NCBI GenBank assembly: GCA_023423895.1
Contig: JAFAER010000055.1
Span: forward strand, 144,213 to 208,212
Direction: 5' to 3'
Length of the DNA: 64,000 nt
Origin: Pseudomonadota bacterium
Lineage (GTDB): Bacteria; Myxococcota_A; Polyangia; Polyangiales; Polyangiaceae
Part shown: positions 8,387 to 17,509 of the stretch, piece after piece
How the letters are laid out: every line of letters begins with the position of its first letter
Position numbering within the stretch: position 1 is the first letter of the stretch
Program-made: the position numbers and the translations under genes
The notes under the pieces: model-generated
What the model was told of the DNA's origin: nothing
What the model saw: only the letters and a program-made list of their open reading frames with translations
Database searches by the model: none

Positions 8387-9970
8387 ATGGCCAGGCTTTC
8401 CGGGGTGACGATTCCGCTCTTTTCGGTGCGTACGCGCGGCGATTGGGGCATTGGGCAGATCACGGACCTGCCGGCCGCGGCCGGCCTCTTCCTCCGTGCT
8501 GGGCAGCGCCTCGTGCAGGTCTTGCCCACGCACGAGCTTGCCGAGGGAGAGACGAGCCCGTACGGCGCCCTGTCGGCGTTCGCGCTCGACCCCATCTACA
8601 TCACGGTCGAGGCATCGCCCGATGTGGACGCGGAGCTCCTCGCACGCGCCCTCGGCGACGAAGGACGCGCGGAGCTCGAGCGCGTGCGTCGTGCCCCGAA
8701 GGTGGACTACGCCGCCGTGAGGCGACTGAAGCGCGGCGTGCTCCGCCACGCGTTCAACCGGTTCCGCGAGCGCGAGCTGGCGAAGGGGACCGCACGAGCC
8801 CGTGAGCTCCACGCCTTCGTCGAACGCGAGGGCGCGTGGCTGCGCGATCACGCGCTTTACGCTGCGCTTCGGGCATCACATGCGGGTTACGGCTGGTCCA
8901 CCTGGCCGGCCCACGAACGTGACCGGTCGCCCGAGGTGCTCGCGCTCGCTGCGTCGCCACGCGACGACGGCGGCCTCGGGACGCAGGTCCTCGAAGAGAT
9001 GTACCTCCAGTGGCTCGCGCACGAGCAGTGGCGTGCCGCCCGCGCGGAGATGAAGCGCCAGGGCATCTCTCTCATGGGCGACATGCCCTTCATCGTCGGC
9101 GGCGAGAGCGCCGACGTCTGGGCGCACCGGGACCAGTTCCAGACCGACGTGTCGCTCGGAGCGCCGCCGGACGACTTCTCGGCCGACGGACAGAGCTGGG
9201 GGTTGCCTGCGTATCGCTGGCCGACGATGGACGCCGACGATCTCGGCTGGATCCGAGCCCGCGCGGCGCACTCGGCGGAGCTGTTCGATCGGTTCCGCAT
9301 CGACCACGTCGTCGGCTTTTTCCGGCAGTGGGTGAAGAAGGACGCGCCTTCTCCTGGAGGCGGCCCCTCGCGTGGTCGCTTCGATCCGGAGCTCGAGGCC
9401 GAGCAGCGAGCACGTGGAGAGAAGGTCCTTCGCGCGATGCTCGAGGCGGCCGGTCGTGGTTCGGTCATCGCCGAGGACCTCGGCGTCATCCCGCCGTTCG
9501 TGCGCGAGACCATGACGCGTCTCGAGCTCCCCGGTTACAAGGTGCTGCCCTGGGAGCGGGACGAGAGCTTCATCCCGCGCGATCCTCGCGCTTTCCCGGA
9601 GCTCTCCGTGGCCACGTGGAGCACGCACGACACGCTGCCGATCACGCAGTGGTGGTACGAGCTCGAGGACTGGGAGCGCGAGCGGCTGGCGAAGCTCGAT
9701 GGCATTCCGCTCGACCTGCCCGAAGGTGAGCGCGAGCTGGCGCTGATTCGTCTGCTCTTCTCTTCGCGATCGGAGCTCACCTTGCTCCTCGCGCAGGAGA
9801 TTCTCGGCGACAAATCGCGCATCAATCTGCCCGGGACCGTCACCGACGAGAACTGGACGTGGCGCCTGGCGCGCCCGGTCGAAGATCTCCTCGAGGACCC
9901 GGACGTCACGGCGCGTCTCGCCGCGATCCGGCGCCTGGCCGTCGAGTCGAACCGATTCGCGGAGCCCTGA
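8387..9970 (+). CDS. malQ: 4-alpha-glucanotransferase (amylomaltase)
   Basis: GH77 disproportionating enzyme that transfers alpha-1,4-glucan segments between maltodextrins, in the cytoplasm. At 527 residues it is a normal length. It opens with the family's GVTIPLFSVRTRGDWGIGQ, followed by LPTHE and SPYGALSAFALDPIYI. The catalytic residues are visible: nucleophile D306 (FRIDHVVGFFRQW), acid/base E363 (IAEDLG) and transition-state Asp D415 (WSTHDT). It heads a plus-strand group with a 91-aa protein and glgX, which fits glycogen or maltodextrin turnover. ATG 8387 is used; GTG 8381 is equally possible. Confidence 0.95.
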   Translation: MARLSGVTIPLFSVRTRGDWGIGQITDLPAAAGLFLRAGQRLVQVLPTHELAEGETSPYGALSAFALDPIYITVEASPDVDAELLARALGDEGRAELERVRRAPKVDYAAVRRLKRGVLRHAFNRFRERELAKGTARARELHAFVEREGAWLRDHALYAALRASHAGYGWSTWPAHERDRSPEVLALAASPRDDGGLGTQVLEEMYLQWLAHEQWRAARAEMKRQGISLMGDMPFIVGGESADVWAHRDQFQTDVSLGAPPDDFSADGQSWGLPAYRWPTMDADDLGWIRARAAHSAELFDRFRIDHVVGFFRQWVKKDAPSPGGGPSRGRFDPELEAEQRARGEKVLRAMLEAAGRGSVIAEDLGVIPPFVRETMTRLELPGYKVLPWERDESFIPRDPRAFPELSVATWSTHDTLPITQWWYELEDWERERLAKLDGIPLDLPEGERELALIRLLFSSRSELTLLLAQEILGDKSRINLPGTVTDENWTWRLARPVEDLLEDPDVTARLAAIRRLAVESNRFAEP

Positions 9971-10094
9971 GCGAGGACCAAACGGGATCCGCTCATCGCG
10001 CCGCACGCGGCAGGCGTCCACGCACGTGACGGCATCGCGCCTCGGTGCCCGGGCGCGTGTCGACGGTCGACGCGGCCCGTGCCATCGTCTGCGC

Positions 10095-10370
10095 ATGGTG
10101 AAGGCCGAGACGATCGATGAGAGCCAGGACCAGATCACGCTTCGCGTCCGGGTGAAAGAGGGGGCGTCCGAGACGACACACGAGGTGACGGTCGGAAAAG
10201 CCGATCTCGTGCGCCTCGGTCGGGCGGGCGAGCACGCGACCGACTTCGTCTCGCGCTGCTTCACCTTCCTCCTCGCGCGCGAGCCGAAGGAGTCGATCCT
10301 GAGCCGCTTCGACGTCTCGGTGATCGCGCGCTACTTCCCCGAGTTCGAGCGCGAGATCAAGCGCGGCTGA
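10095..10370 (+). CDS. small conserved-looking protein of the glycogen cluster
   Basis: A 91-residue soluble protein of unknown function. No signal peptide or membrane segment is seen. The N-terminal half is polar beta-type sequence (DQITLRVRVKEG, THEVTVGKADLV); the C-terminal half is amphipathic helix (FVSRCFTFLLAREPKESIL) ending FEREIKRG. The pattern of strands then helices with a charged tail is reminiscent of small regulatory or accessory proteins, but no family is recognised. It lies between malQ and glgX on the same strand, with 124 nt upstream and 54 nt downstream, so co-expression with glycogen enzymes is likely. Confidence 0.7.
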   Translation: MVKAETIDESQDQITLRVRVKEGASETTHEVTVGKADLVRLGRAGEHATDFVSRCFTFLLAREPKESILSRFDVSVIARYFPEFEREIKRG

Positions 10371-10424
10371 CGGACGACCGACGTGTAATCGGCGCGCGAA
10401 TGGCGCTAACGTGCTCGCCACGAC

Positions 10425-12614
10425 ATGGTGAGAACGGTACGGCCCGGACGCCATACCCCGCTCGGTGCGACCTTCGACGGTGACGGCGTGAACTTCGCGG
10501 TCTACTCGGAGAACGCCACGGCGATGGAGCTTTGCCTCTTCGACGAGCACGGCGAGAAGCGCATTCCGCTGCGCGAGCAGACGATGCACGTCTGGCACGG
10601 GTACGTGCACGGCATTCGACCCGGGCAGCGATATGGCTTCCGCGCGCGCGGCCCCTACGATCCGACACGCGGGCTCATCTTCAACCCGCACAAGCTCCTC
10701 GTTGACCCGTACGCGCGCGCGATCGACGGCAAGATCGACTACCGCGAGCCGCTCTTCGCCTACGCCGGCGCCCCCGCTGCAGGGTTCGCCGGAACCAAGG
10801 AGAAGCCGAACGAGCACGCCGCCGATCTCCGCGACAGCGCCCGCGGTGTGCCGAAGAGCGTCGTCGTCGACGATGGCTTCGACTGGGAGGGCGACACGAG
10901 CCCTCGTGTCCCCTGGGCGGACACCATCCTCTACGAAGCCCACCTGAAGGGCATCAGCGCTGCCCATCCCGATGTCCCGGAGGCCTTGCGCGGGACGTAT
11001 CTCGGCCTCGCCAGCGACCCCATCGTCGAGCACCTCAAGCGCCTCGGCGTCACGACGGTGGAGCTCCTGCCCATCCACGAGTCGATGAACGAGTGGTCCG
11101 TCGCCTCGCGTGGAAAGGAAAACTACTGGGGGTACTCGACGCTCGGCTTCTTCGCTCCCGACCAGCGCTTCGCCGCGGAGCGCGGGAATCAGGTGACCGA
11201 GTTCAAGCGGATGGTGAAGCGGCTCCATCGCGCGGGCGTCGAGGTCGTCCTCGACGTGGTCTACAACCATACCGGCGAAGGCGATCACCTCGGCCCGTCG
11301 GTGTGCCTGCGCGGGCTCGACAACAAGACGTACTACCGCCTCAATCCGAACAACCTCGCGCGGTACGAGGACTACACCGGCTGCGGCAACAGCCTGAACA
11401 TGCTTCACCCGCAGACGCTGAAGCTCGTCATGGACAGCCTCCGCTACTGGGTGACGGAGATGCACGTCGACGGCTTCCGCTTCGACCTCGCCTCCACGCT
11501 CGCGCGGGAGCATGGGACCAGCGTCGACAAGCTGAGCGCGTTCTTCGACATCATCCATCAGGACCCGGTCCTGTCGAACGTGAAGCTGATCGCCGAGCCA
11601 TGGGACCTCGGGCACGGCGGCTACCAGGTCGGCAACTTCCCCGTGCTGTGGACGGAGTGGAACGGGCGTTACCGCGACACCGTCCGGCAGTTCTGGACGG
11701 GCGCGAAGCACACCGTCGGGGACATGGGCTACCGGCTCACCGGCTCGAGCGATCTCTACGAGGACGGCGGCCGCCGCCCACACGCGAGCATCAACTTCGT
11801 GACCGCGCACGATGGCTTCACGCTACGCGACCTCGTCAGCTACGAGAGGAAGCAGAACCTCGACAACGGCGAGGGGAATCGCGACGGCTGGGACGACAAC
11901 CTGTCGTGGAACTGCGGTGTCGAAGGGCCGACGAACGACCCCAAGATCCGGCGGCTGCGTGCCCGCCAGCAGAGGAACTTCATCGTCACGCTGATGGTGT
12001 CGCAAGGCGTGCCGATGGTCACGGCGGGCGACGAGATGGGGAAGACGCAGAACGGCAACAACAACGCGTTCGTGCAGGACAACTCGATTTCTTGGCTCGA
12101 TTGGGAGCTCGATGCGGAGCGTGAGTCCCTCCTCTCGTTCTGCCGCGAGATCGTCGCGTTCCGGCGGCGTCATCCCGTTTTCCGTCGCCCGCGCTTCCTG
12201 CGCGGTGAGCGGATCGCCGGCAGCGAGCTGCCCGACATCGCCTGGTTCCGTCCCGACGGACGCGAGATGGCGCCGCCCGACTGGCAAACGCCGCATCGCG
12301 CCTGCTTGGGACTCTTGCTCGCCGGCGATGCGCTCGATTGGCGGGACGCCAATGGCGAGCCGGTCGTGGACGACACGTTCCTGATCCTCCTGAACGGATC
12401 ACACGACGACGTCCAGTTCACGCTTCCCGGGCGCGATTGGGGAAGCCGATGGGCGCTCCGAATCGACACCGCGCAGGAGACGATGAGCGCAGGTGATTCG
12501 GTCGAAGCCGCCGCCCGCGTTCCCTTGCTGACGCACAGCCTCCGCGTCTACAAGCGCCTCTCGCCCGTCCGCGGGTCGTGGCGCCCGACACGCTCCAGCA
12601 AGGGCGGCTTCTGA
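10425..12614 (+). CDS. glgX: glycogen debranching enzyme (isoamylase type)
   Basis: A 729-residue GH13 enzyme that hydrolyses alpha-1,6 branches of glycogen limit dextrins. It has an N-terminal CBM48-like domain (TPLGATFDGDGVNFAVYSENA, about 10-110) and then the (beta/alpha)8 catalytic domain. Key motifs: DVVYNHTGEG at about 277, nucleophile D354 (DGFRFDLAS), acid/base E391 (LIAEPWDLG), and H462-D463 (FVTAHDGFT). The active-site Tyr/Trp region WGYSTLGFFAPD is present. The C-terminal beta domain ends with a short basic extension. It follows malQ and the 91-aa gene; together these degrade storage glycogen to maltodextrins and process them. The next gene is convergent, 6 bp away. Confidence 0.95.
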   Translation: MVRTVRPGRHTPLGATFDGDGVNFAVYSENATAMELCLFDEHGEKRIPLREQTMHVWHGYVHGIRPGQRYGFRARGPYDPTRGLIFNPHKLLVDPYARAIDGKIDYREPLFAYAGAPAAGFAGTKEKPNEHAADLRDSARGVPKSVVVDDGFDWEGDTSPRVPWADTILYEAHLKGISAAHPDVPEALRGTYLGLASDPIVEHLKRLGVTTVELLPIHESMNEWSVASRGKENYWGYSTLGFFAPDQRFAAERGNQVTEFKRMVKRLHRAGVEVVLDVVYNHTGEGDHLGPSVCLRGLDNKTYYRLNPNNLARYEDYTGCGNSLNMLHPQTLKLVMDSLRYWVTEMHVDGFRFDLASTLAREHGTSVDKLSAFFDIIHQDPVLSNVKLIAEPWDLGHGGYQVGNFPVLWTEWNGRYRDTVRQFWTGAKHTVGDMGYRLTGSSDLYEDGGRRPHASINFVTAHDGFTLRDLVSYERKQNLDNGEGNRDGWDDNLSWNCGVEGPTNDPKIRRLRARQQRNFIVTLMVSQGVPMVTAGDEMGKTQNGNNNAFVQDNSISWLDWELDAERESLLSFCREIVAFRRRHPVFRRPRFLRGERIAGSELPDIAWFRPDGREMAPPDWQTPHRACLGLLLAGDALDWRDANGEPVVDDTFLILLNGSHDDVQFTLPGRDWGSRWALRIDTAQETMSAGDSVEAAARVPLLTHSLRVYKRLSPVRGSWRPTRSSKGGF

Positions 12615-12620
12615 CGACGC

Positions 12621-13958
12621 TCAGTCGGCGCGCGTGAGGACGCGGACCGTCTCGTCCACGTTGATCACGGTGCTGCGGCCGGCGAGCGGCTTGGTCATCG
12701 CGCCGAGGGCGCTCGGCAGCTTCGCGAACGAGACATCGACCTCGTCGCCGTTCGAAGGCGCGTAGTGGCCGCCGACTTCCTGCGTGATGTTTCCGATGGT
12801 GCCGCCCCAGGCGACGCCGTGGCCCGCCTTCGGGCAGCTCGCGGCGCGGCAGGTCGTGGTCGAGAGCTCGTAGCTCGTCTTGAAGAGACCGTTCTCGATC
12901 ACGGTCGACGTGGCGAGCACCTTCGCACGGGCATGACCCGCCACGCGGGCCTCGCTCGCGCGCGCGATGCCGACGCCAGCGCCGTCCTTGCCCGAGAGAT
13001 CCGGCACCAGGGCGACGGTGGCGGCGGCGGCGGCGAGCACGAATCCGACCCGCGCACGGCGGTCGCTCTTCGCGCGGAGCACGAGGAACAGGAGAAGCGC
13101 GAACGTGGCGGCCATGGCCGCATGCGAAGCGGCGCTCGACGGCTTCTTCGGCGCGACCGTCGCGCTGCCGCAGCCATTGCCGCGGGCCTCCAGCGTCTTG
13201 CTGTAGAGCTCGGCGAGTCCTTCGATGTCGTCCGACGCCGGCTGCCGGAGCGACGCGTCGTTCGGCAGCGAGTAGCGGTACATGAGGGCATCTTTGCGGC
13301 CCATCTCGTCGTTCATGCCGAGCGAGTGCCCGAGCTCGTGCGCGATGACGTGATGAAGGTCGTAAATGCTCTCGCGCGAGCGCGCGGCTTCTTCGTCGTC
13401 GTGGTTGATCGTGTCGGTGTTCGTGAGATGCGTCGACGTCGGGTCCTTCTCGGGGATCTCCGGCCGTCCGGCTGCGGGGAGGACCTCGAAGGTGTAGGAG
13501 CCGTTGAAGATGATGTCCGCGTCGAGGATCTTGCCCGACCCGTTGTCGTAGGTGAGGACGGTGATCGCGAGCGCCCGCCCGGCAGGGGCGTAGCCCCCCT
13601 TCATGAAGAAGACGCCGTTCTTCTGATCGAACTCCGGCTTCTTCGGAGAGATATCGTCCAGAGGCGCCACCTCGAGCTCGGGGGCGCCGACGGAGCCGCC
13701 CCAAGCGCTCATCGAGGCGATCGTCGCGTCCGTGGCCTGTGCGACCTCTCGATCGAGAGAGGGGTCGAGGGTGTACTTGACCGTCGGCTCCTCCCAGTGG
13801 ACCAGCTGGCCACGTGACGTCCGCTTGATGGCGTAAGCCTCAGCGTCGCCCACGGCGCTCACGAGGAGCGCCGCGCCGGTCAGAGCAGCCAGGGTTCTAC
13901 GAAGGACCGACCCGACTGCCACGGGGCGAATCGAGACAAGAGAGCCAACACGCGCCAC
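12621..13958 (-). CDS. matrixin-like zinc metalloprotease with membrane segments
   Basis: A 445-residue exported protein. The signal peptide ends at about GDAEA-YA (residue 41). The zinc motif HELGHSLGMND (H207, E208, H211, with D217 as third ligand candidate) plus Met-turn M226 (ALMYRYS) place it in the metzincin/M10-like group. After the protease domain come a Cys (NGCGS), a Lys/Ser linker, and two hydrophobic stretches at about 285-305 and 318-335 separated by RAKSDRRAR. A final domain of about 110 residues has CRAASCPKAG and is rich in beta-type sequence. In many myxobacterial proteases a Cys-TM-Arg tail is the C terminus; here it is internal. Substrate unknown. Confidence 0.85.
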   Translation of the reverse strand: MARVGSLVSIRPVAVGSVLRRTLAALTGAALLVSAVGDAEAYAIKRTSRGQLVHWEEPTVKYTLDPSLDREVAQATDATIASMSAWGGSVGAPELEVAPLDDISPKKPEFDQKNGVFFMKGGYAPAGRALAITVLTYDNGSGKILDADIIFNGSYTFEVLPAAGRPEIPEKDPTSTHLTNTDTINHDDEEAARSRESIYDLHHVIAHELGHSLGMNDEMGRKDALMYRYSLPNDASLRQPASDDIEGLAELYSKTLEARGNGCGSATVAPKKPSSAASHAAMAATFALLLFLVLRAKSDRRARVGFVLAAAAATVALVPDLSGKDGAGVGIARASEARVAGHARAKVLATSTVIENGLFKTSYELSTTTCRAASCPKAGHGVAWGGTIGNITQEVGGHYAPSNGDEVDVSFAKLPSALGAMTKPLAGRSTVINVDETVRVLTRAD

Positions 13959-14309
13959 GTATGTTTGATACGGAAAGCGCGCCGTCTCATTTCGTGAATT
14001 GCGACGTCAGGCAAAAATGAGTGTGAGGCTGTAACGGGGCGTCCTCGCGACCCTCACGAGGACGCCGTTGGGGCCACCGTGCACCCAAGTGTGAGTCACA
14101 AAAGCGTCTCAAGAAACGCGCTTCTCGGTGACCCGTTTTCGAAACCGCGCGGAAACGCGGGGATCCGGAGCGAGGTGGCGCTCAGGTGCCGTGAGGAAAT
14201 GTGGGTGCAGTGCGTTCGCGCACCCTCCATCCCCCGACCTCGCCGGCGGCGCGCCACTACCGGTTTCGACTTCTGATTTGGAAATCGACCAGCGAAGACG
14301 ATTTCGCAG
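13959..14309. other. intergenic region (351 bp) between two minus-strand genes
   Basis: No coding sequence is supported. It contains a perfect hairpin at 14038-14066 and AT-richer patches (CAAAAATGAG, TTTCGTGAATT) that may be part of the metalloprotease promoter. Short frames across it lack credible starts and look like shadows. Confidence 0.6.
14038..14066 (-). terminator. hairpin, 10-bp perfect stem, 9-nt loop
   Basis: GGCGTCCTCG pairs with CGAGGACGCC around CGACCCTCA. It lies 245 nt past the stop of the response-regulator gene and 80 nt upstream of the metalloprotease. There is no following U run, so terminator is only one reading; an operator or structured leader is the alternative. Confidence 0.4.
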
Positions 14310-15740
14310 TCAGTCCTTCGAGGAAGGTCCCGGGTTGCTCACGCGCTCGGGCGGACCACCGAGCTTGTATCGCTCGAGCTTGCGATAGAGCGTGGTGCGG
14401 TCGAAGCCGAGGACCTTCGCGGCCTGCGTCTTGTTCTGTCCGACCGCCTCCATCACGCGCTGGATGTAGCGGCGCTCGACCTCCTCCATCGTGACGAGGT
14501 CGGTCGGATCTTCCGTGGCGACGACGACGAACGACGGCTTGTAGTCACGCACCTTCGGCGGGAGGTCTTCGACGGTCAGCTCTTCGAAGCGAGCGAGGGC
14601 GATCGCGCGCTCGATGCAGTTCTGTAGCTCGCGGACGTTCCCGGGCCACGAGTACGAGAGCAGACGCTCGGCGACGGTGGAGGAGAAGCCGGTCACCGTC
14701 TTCCCCATCGGCGCGGCCAGCTTCGTGATGAAGTGCTGCGCGAGGAGGAGCACGTCGCTGCCGCGCGCACGCAGCGGCGGCAAGTCCACGTGGACGACGT
14801 TGATCCGGTAGTAGAGGTCCTCGCGGAAGCGACCGCTCTCGACGAGAGACTCGAGATCACGGTTCGTCGCCGTGACGAGCCGAGCATCGAACGGCGTCTC
14901 GCTCGTGCCGCCCACGGGACGTACGGAGCGCTCCTCGAGCGCGCGCAGCAGCTTTGCCTGCATCCCCGGCGGCATCTCGCCGATCTCGTCGAGGAAGAGC
15001 GTCCCGCCGCTGGCCTCCACGAACAGCCCGCGCTTGCTCGATTTCGCGTCCGTGAAGGCGCCCTTCACGTGTCCGAACAGCTCACTCTCGAGGAGCGTCT
15101 CCGGGAGAGCGGCGCAGTTGATGGCGACGAACGGACCGTTTCCGCGCTTGCTCCGCTTGTGGACGTCCCGCGCGACGAGCTCTTTGCCCGAGCCGCTCTC
15201 GCCGGTGACGAGGACCGTGGCGTCCGTCTCCGCGACGCGCGCGATGACCTCGTGCACCTTGCGCATCGCGGGGCCGTCCCCGATGAAGTCCGGGCTCGGC
15301 TTCGACCTGGCGACCTCTGCACGGAGTCGCTTGACCTCCTCGCGCAGGCGCTTGTTCTGCACCGCGCGTTCGACGGCCACGACGAGCTGGTCGATGTCGA
15401 ACGGCTTCGTGATGAAGTCGTAGGCGCCCGCGCGCATCGTCGCGATCGCCGTCTCGAGCGAGCCGAAGGCGGTGATGACGATGACCGGAAGGTCCGTGCG
15501 GTTCTTCGCGATCCGGTCGGTGAGCTCGACACCGCTCATCCCGCGCATGTTCAGGTCGGTCACGACGACGTCGAAGTCCTCGCGCTCGAGCAGCTCCCAC
15601 GCGGCGTCCGCGCTGCTCTGCTGCACGGCATGGTAGCCCCGGCGGCTGAGCGCTTGCTCCACGACGGTCGCCATCTCGGGCTCGTCGTCGACGATGAGGA
15701 CGCGCTGCCGTGTTTCCGTGCTCGGTGCCTGCGAGGACAT
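14310..15740 (-). CDS. sigma54-dependent NtrC-family response regulator
   Basis: Transcription activator of 476 residues in three domains. The N-terminal receiver (RVLIVDDEPEM, phospho-Asp in VVVTDLNMRGMSG, switch Lys in ITKPFD) is followed by a AAA+ sigma54 activation domain with Walker A GESGSGKE, the sigma54-contact loop as GAFTDA (variant of GAFTGA), and Walker B GGTLFLDEIGEMP. A C-terminal Fis-type helix-turn-helix (NKTQAAKVLGFDRTTLYRKLERY) ends the protein. It is cognate to the histidine kinase encoded 76 nt upstream on the same strand. The start at 15740 gives a normal receiver N terminus; the in-frame upstream extension is not family-like. Its target promoters need sigma54; one candidate site is at 17440-17455. 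Confidence 0.95.
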   Translation of the reverse strand: MSSQAPSTETRQRVLIVDDEPEMATVVEQALSRRGYHAVQQSSADAAWELLEREDFDVVVTDLNMRGMSGVELTDRIAKNRTDLPVIVITAFGSLETAIATMRAGAYDFITKPFDIDQLVVAVERAVQNKRLREEVKRLRAEVARSKPSPDFIGDGPAMRKVHEVIARVAETDATVLVTGESGSGKELVARDVHKRSKRGNGPFVAINCAALPETLLESELFGHVKGAFTDAKSSKRGLFVEASGGTLFLDEIGEMPPGMQAKLLRALEERSVRPVGGTSETPFDARLVTATNRDLESLVESGRFREDLYYRINVVHVDLPPLRARGSDVLLLAQHFITKLAAPMGKTVTGFSSTVAERLLSYSWPGNVRELQNCIERAIALARFEELTVEDLPPKVRDYKPSFVVVATEDPTDLVTMEEVERRYIQRVMEAVGQNKTQAAKVLGFDRTTLYRKLERYKLGGPPERVSNPGPSSKD

Positions 15741-15816
15741 GACGGGGAGCTTACTACAGCCTCCGGCCGAGATGCCTGCAGGCGCGTTCATCCCTCCGGA
15801 GCTCGGGAGCTTCGGG

Positions 15817-17274
15817 TCAACCTCCGCCCTCGAGCGGGAGGTAGAGCTGGAAGCGGGTTCCCTTGCCGACGACGCTCTCGGCCTTCAGCCACCCGCCGTG
15901 ATCCTCGACGATGCCGTGGGTGACGCTCAGCCCGAGACCGGTGCCGTCGCCGACGGCCTTCGTCGTGAAGAACGGCTCGAAGATGCGTTCGAGGTTCTCG
16001 GGCGTGATCCCGGTGCCCGTGTCGGCGACCTCGACGACCGCGCAACGTCGCACGAGCTCGGGAGCGCGGTCCGGCGCGGCGTCACGTTCGCTCACCCGGA
16101 TCGTGAGGTCCCCGCCATCCGGCATCGCGTGGATGCCATTGATCACGAGGTTCGTGAGCGCTTGCTCGATCTGTGCGGCGTCGACGTTCGCTTTCACCTT
16201 CGCGTCCGACGTGACCGTCACGGTCACGCGCGACTTCTTGGCGAGCGCGCCGAGCAGGTTGGACGTCCGCTCCGCGAGATCCACGAGGTCAGCCTCCGCT
16301 CGTTTCGGACTGCGTCGCCGCGCGAAATCGAGCAGCTGGCGGACGATCTTCGTGACGCGCTCGGTTTGCCCGACGATGATCGTCGCGCTCTCGGGTGCCT
16401 CGTCTGGCGGCACCTCGCGCGTCGCGATCATCTTTGCCCGCATCGCGATCACGTTCAGCGGAGTGCCGAGCTCGTGCGCGATTCCAGACGCGAGCGTGCC
16501 CACCGTCCGCAGCCGATCGGCGTGCCGCAGTTGCTCGAGCGCAGCGAGTCGCTTGTCGGCTTCCTGTCGAGCCCGCATGCGCGCGTCGTTGAGCGCTTCG
16601 CACATCGCGTTCTGTTCCTCGATGAGCGCCGCGACCTCGTCCGAGCCCGTCACCTCCAACTTGTGCGAGAGGTCGCCTTTCCCGATGCGACGAGCCTGCT
16701 CCGCGACACGAGCCAGCGGGCGAGAGATGATCACCGACGACAGGACCAACGCGACGGCCGCGGCGAAAGCGACGACGATGGTCGACATGAGCAGTTGCTC
16801 GCGGACCTCCGCCCAGAAGACCTGTGACTCCCGGACGAGAGGACGTGAGAACTCCAGAGCGGCAGGTCGCAGCCCGGGTCGCAGCATGGGAACGTATGCG
16901 TAGACGTGTCGCTGACCATCGGGCGTCACACCAACCCACGTTCGCTGGTCGCCTCGGAGCAGAGAGGGAATCACGGCGACGCCACCGCGGGGAGCGAACG
17001 AGTGATTGCCGTCGACGTCGAGCCAGGTCCATCGAACGTCGATGGCTTCGTCGCGGTCCTGGACGCGAACGAGCTCCTGCGCGCGAGCTTCACCGTCCCG
17101 GTCCCAGACGGCCATGATGGGCGCGCTGAGGGTACGGCCGAGGCTCGCCAGGTCCTCGGCCACGGTCGTCTCGATCTGGTCGACCTCGCGGCTCGCGGCG
17201 ACCGACGAGTAGACGACGACGCTCAGCAGGCCGCTCGCGACGAACGCAAGCGCGAATTTCGTCGCGACTTTCAT
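15817..17274 (-). CDS. membrane sensor histidine kinase of the NtrB/AtoS type
   Basis: A 485-residue kinase. TM1 is at about 7-25, then a periplasmic sensor of about 130 residues (includes WDRDGEARAQELVRV), TM2 at about 158-185, and a HAMP linker (SRPLARVAEQARRIGKGDLSHKLEV). The HisKA box is GIAHELGTPLNVI (phospho-His) and the HATPase domain has N (LTNLVINGIHAMPDGG), G1 (DTGTGI) and G2 (GDGTGLGLSV) motifs. It is the upstream partner of the NtrC-type regulator and the two are most likely one operon. The ATG at 17274 starts a clean membrane signal; earlier in-frame codons add an Arg-rich leader. The signal it senses is unknown. Confidence 0.93.
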   Translation of the reverse strand: MKVATKFALAFVASGLLSVVVYSSVAASREVDQIETTVAEDLASLGRTLSAPIMAVWDRDGEARAQELVRVQDRDEAIDVRWTWLDVDGNHSFAPRGGVAVIPSLLRGDQRTWVGVTPDGQRHVYAYVPMLRPGLRPAALEFSRPLVRESQVFWAEVREQLLMSTIVVAFAAAVALVLSSVIISRPLARVAEQARRIGKGDLSHKLEVTGSDEVAALIEEQNAMCEALNDARMRARQEADKRLAALEQLRHADRLRTVGTLASGIAHELGTPLNVIAMRAKMIATREVPPDEAPESATIIVGQTERVTKIVRQLLDFARRRSPKRAEADLVDLAERTSNLLGALAKKSRVTVTVTSDAKVKANVDAAQIEQALTNLVINGIHAMPDGGDLTIRVSERDAAPDRAPELVRRCAVVEVADTGTGITPENLERIFEPFFTTKAVGDGTGLGLSVTHGIVEDHGGWLKAESVVGKGTRFQLYLPLEGGG

Positions 17275-17439
17275 GGGGATACCGTACCTCAGGCCGAGGC
17301 CTGCCGCCTCATTCGGCGGCGCTCGAACCCTGCGGCATTGTGCCCTTTTGCCCCAATGGGGTGCGGCAGCGCTGACTTCGGTCACAGCGCGCCGAGCAAC
17401 CCGATCCGTGATCTCGCGACGTTCTGCTGCATGCACCCG

Positions 17440-17455
17440 TGGCACGTGAGGTGCT
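17440..17455 (+). promoter_or_regulatory. candidate sigma54 (-24/-12) promoter
   Basis: TGGCAC-N5-GTGCT matches the consensus TGGCAC-N5-TTGCW at 10 of 11 conserved positions, with the essential GG and GC dinucleotides at the right spacing. A transcript would begin near 17466, about 44 nt before the GTG start at 17510. The divergent neighbour encodes a sigma54 activator. Confidence 0.5.
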
Positions 17456-17509
17456 CATGGCCGGGCACACCTCGCAAACGAGACACTGCTCGGTTGCGAA
17501 GGGGAAAGG

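Noticed and set aside
14079..14276. A 65-residue open frame in the intergenic region
   Set aside because: No ribosome binding site, no domain, and it crosses AT-richer promoter-like sequence.
14733..16827. Long plus-strand open frames opposite the kinase/regulator genes
   Set aside because: The minus-strand frames carry complete receiver, AAA+ and kinase motifs; the plus frames have none.
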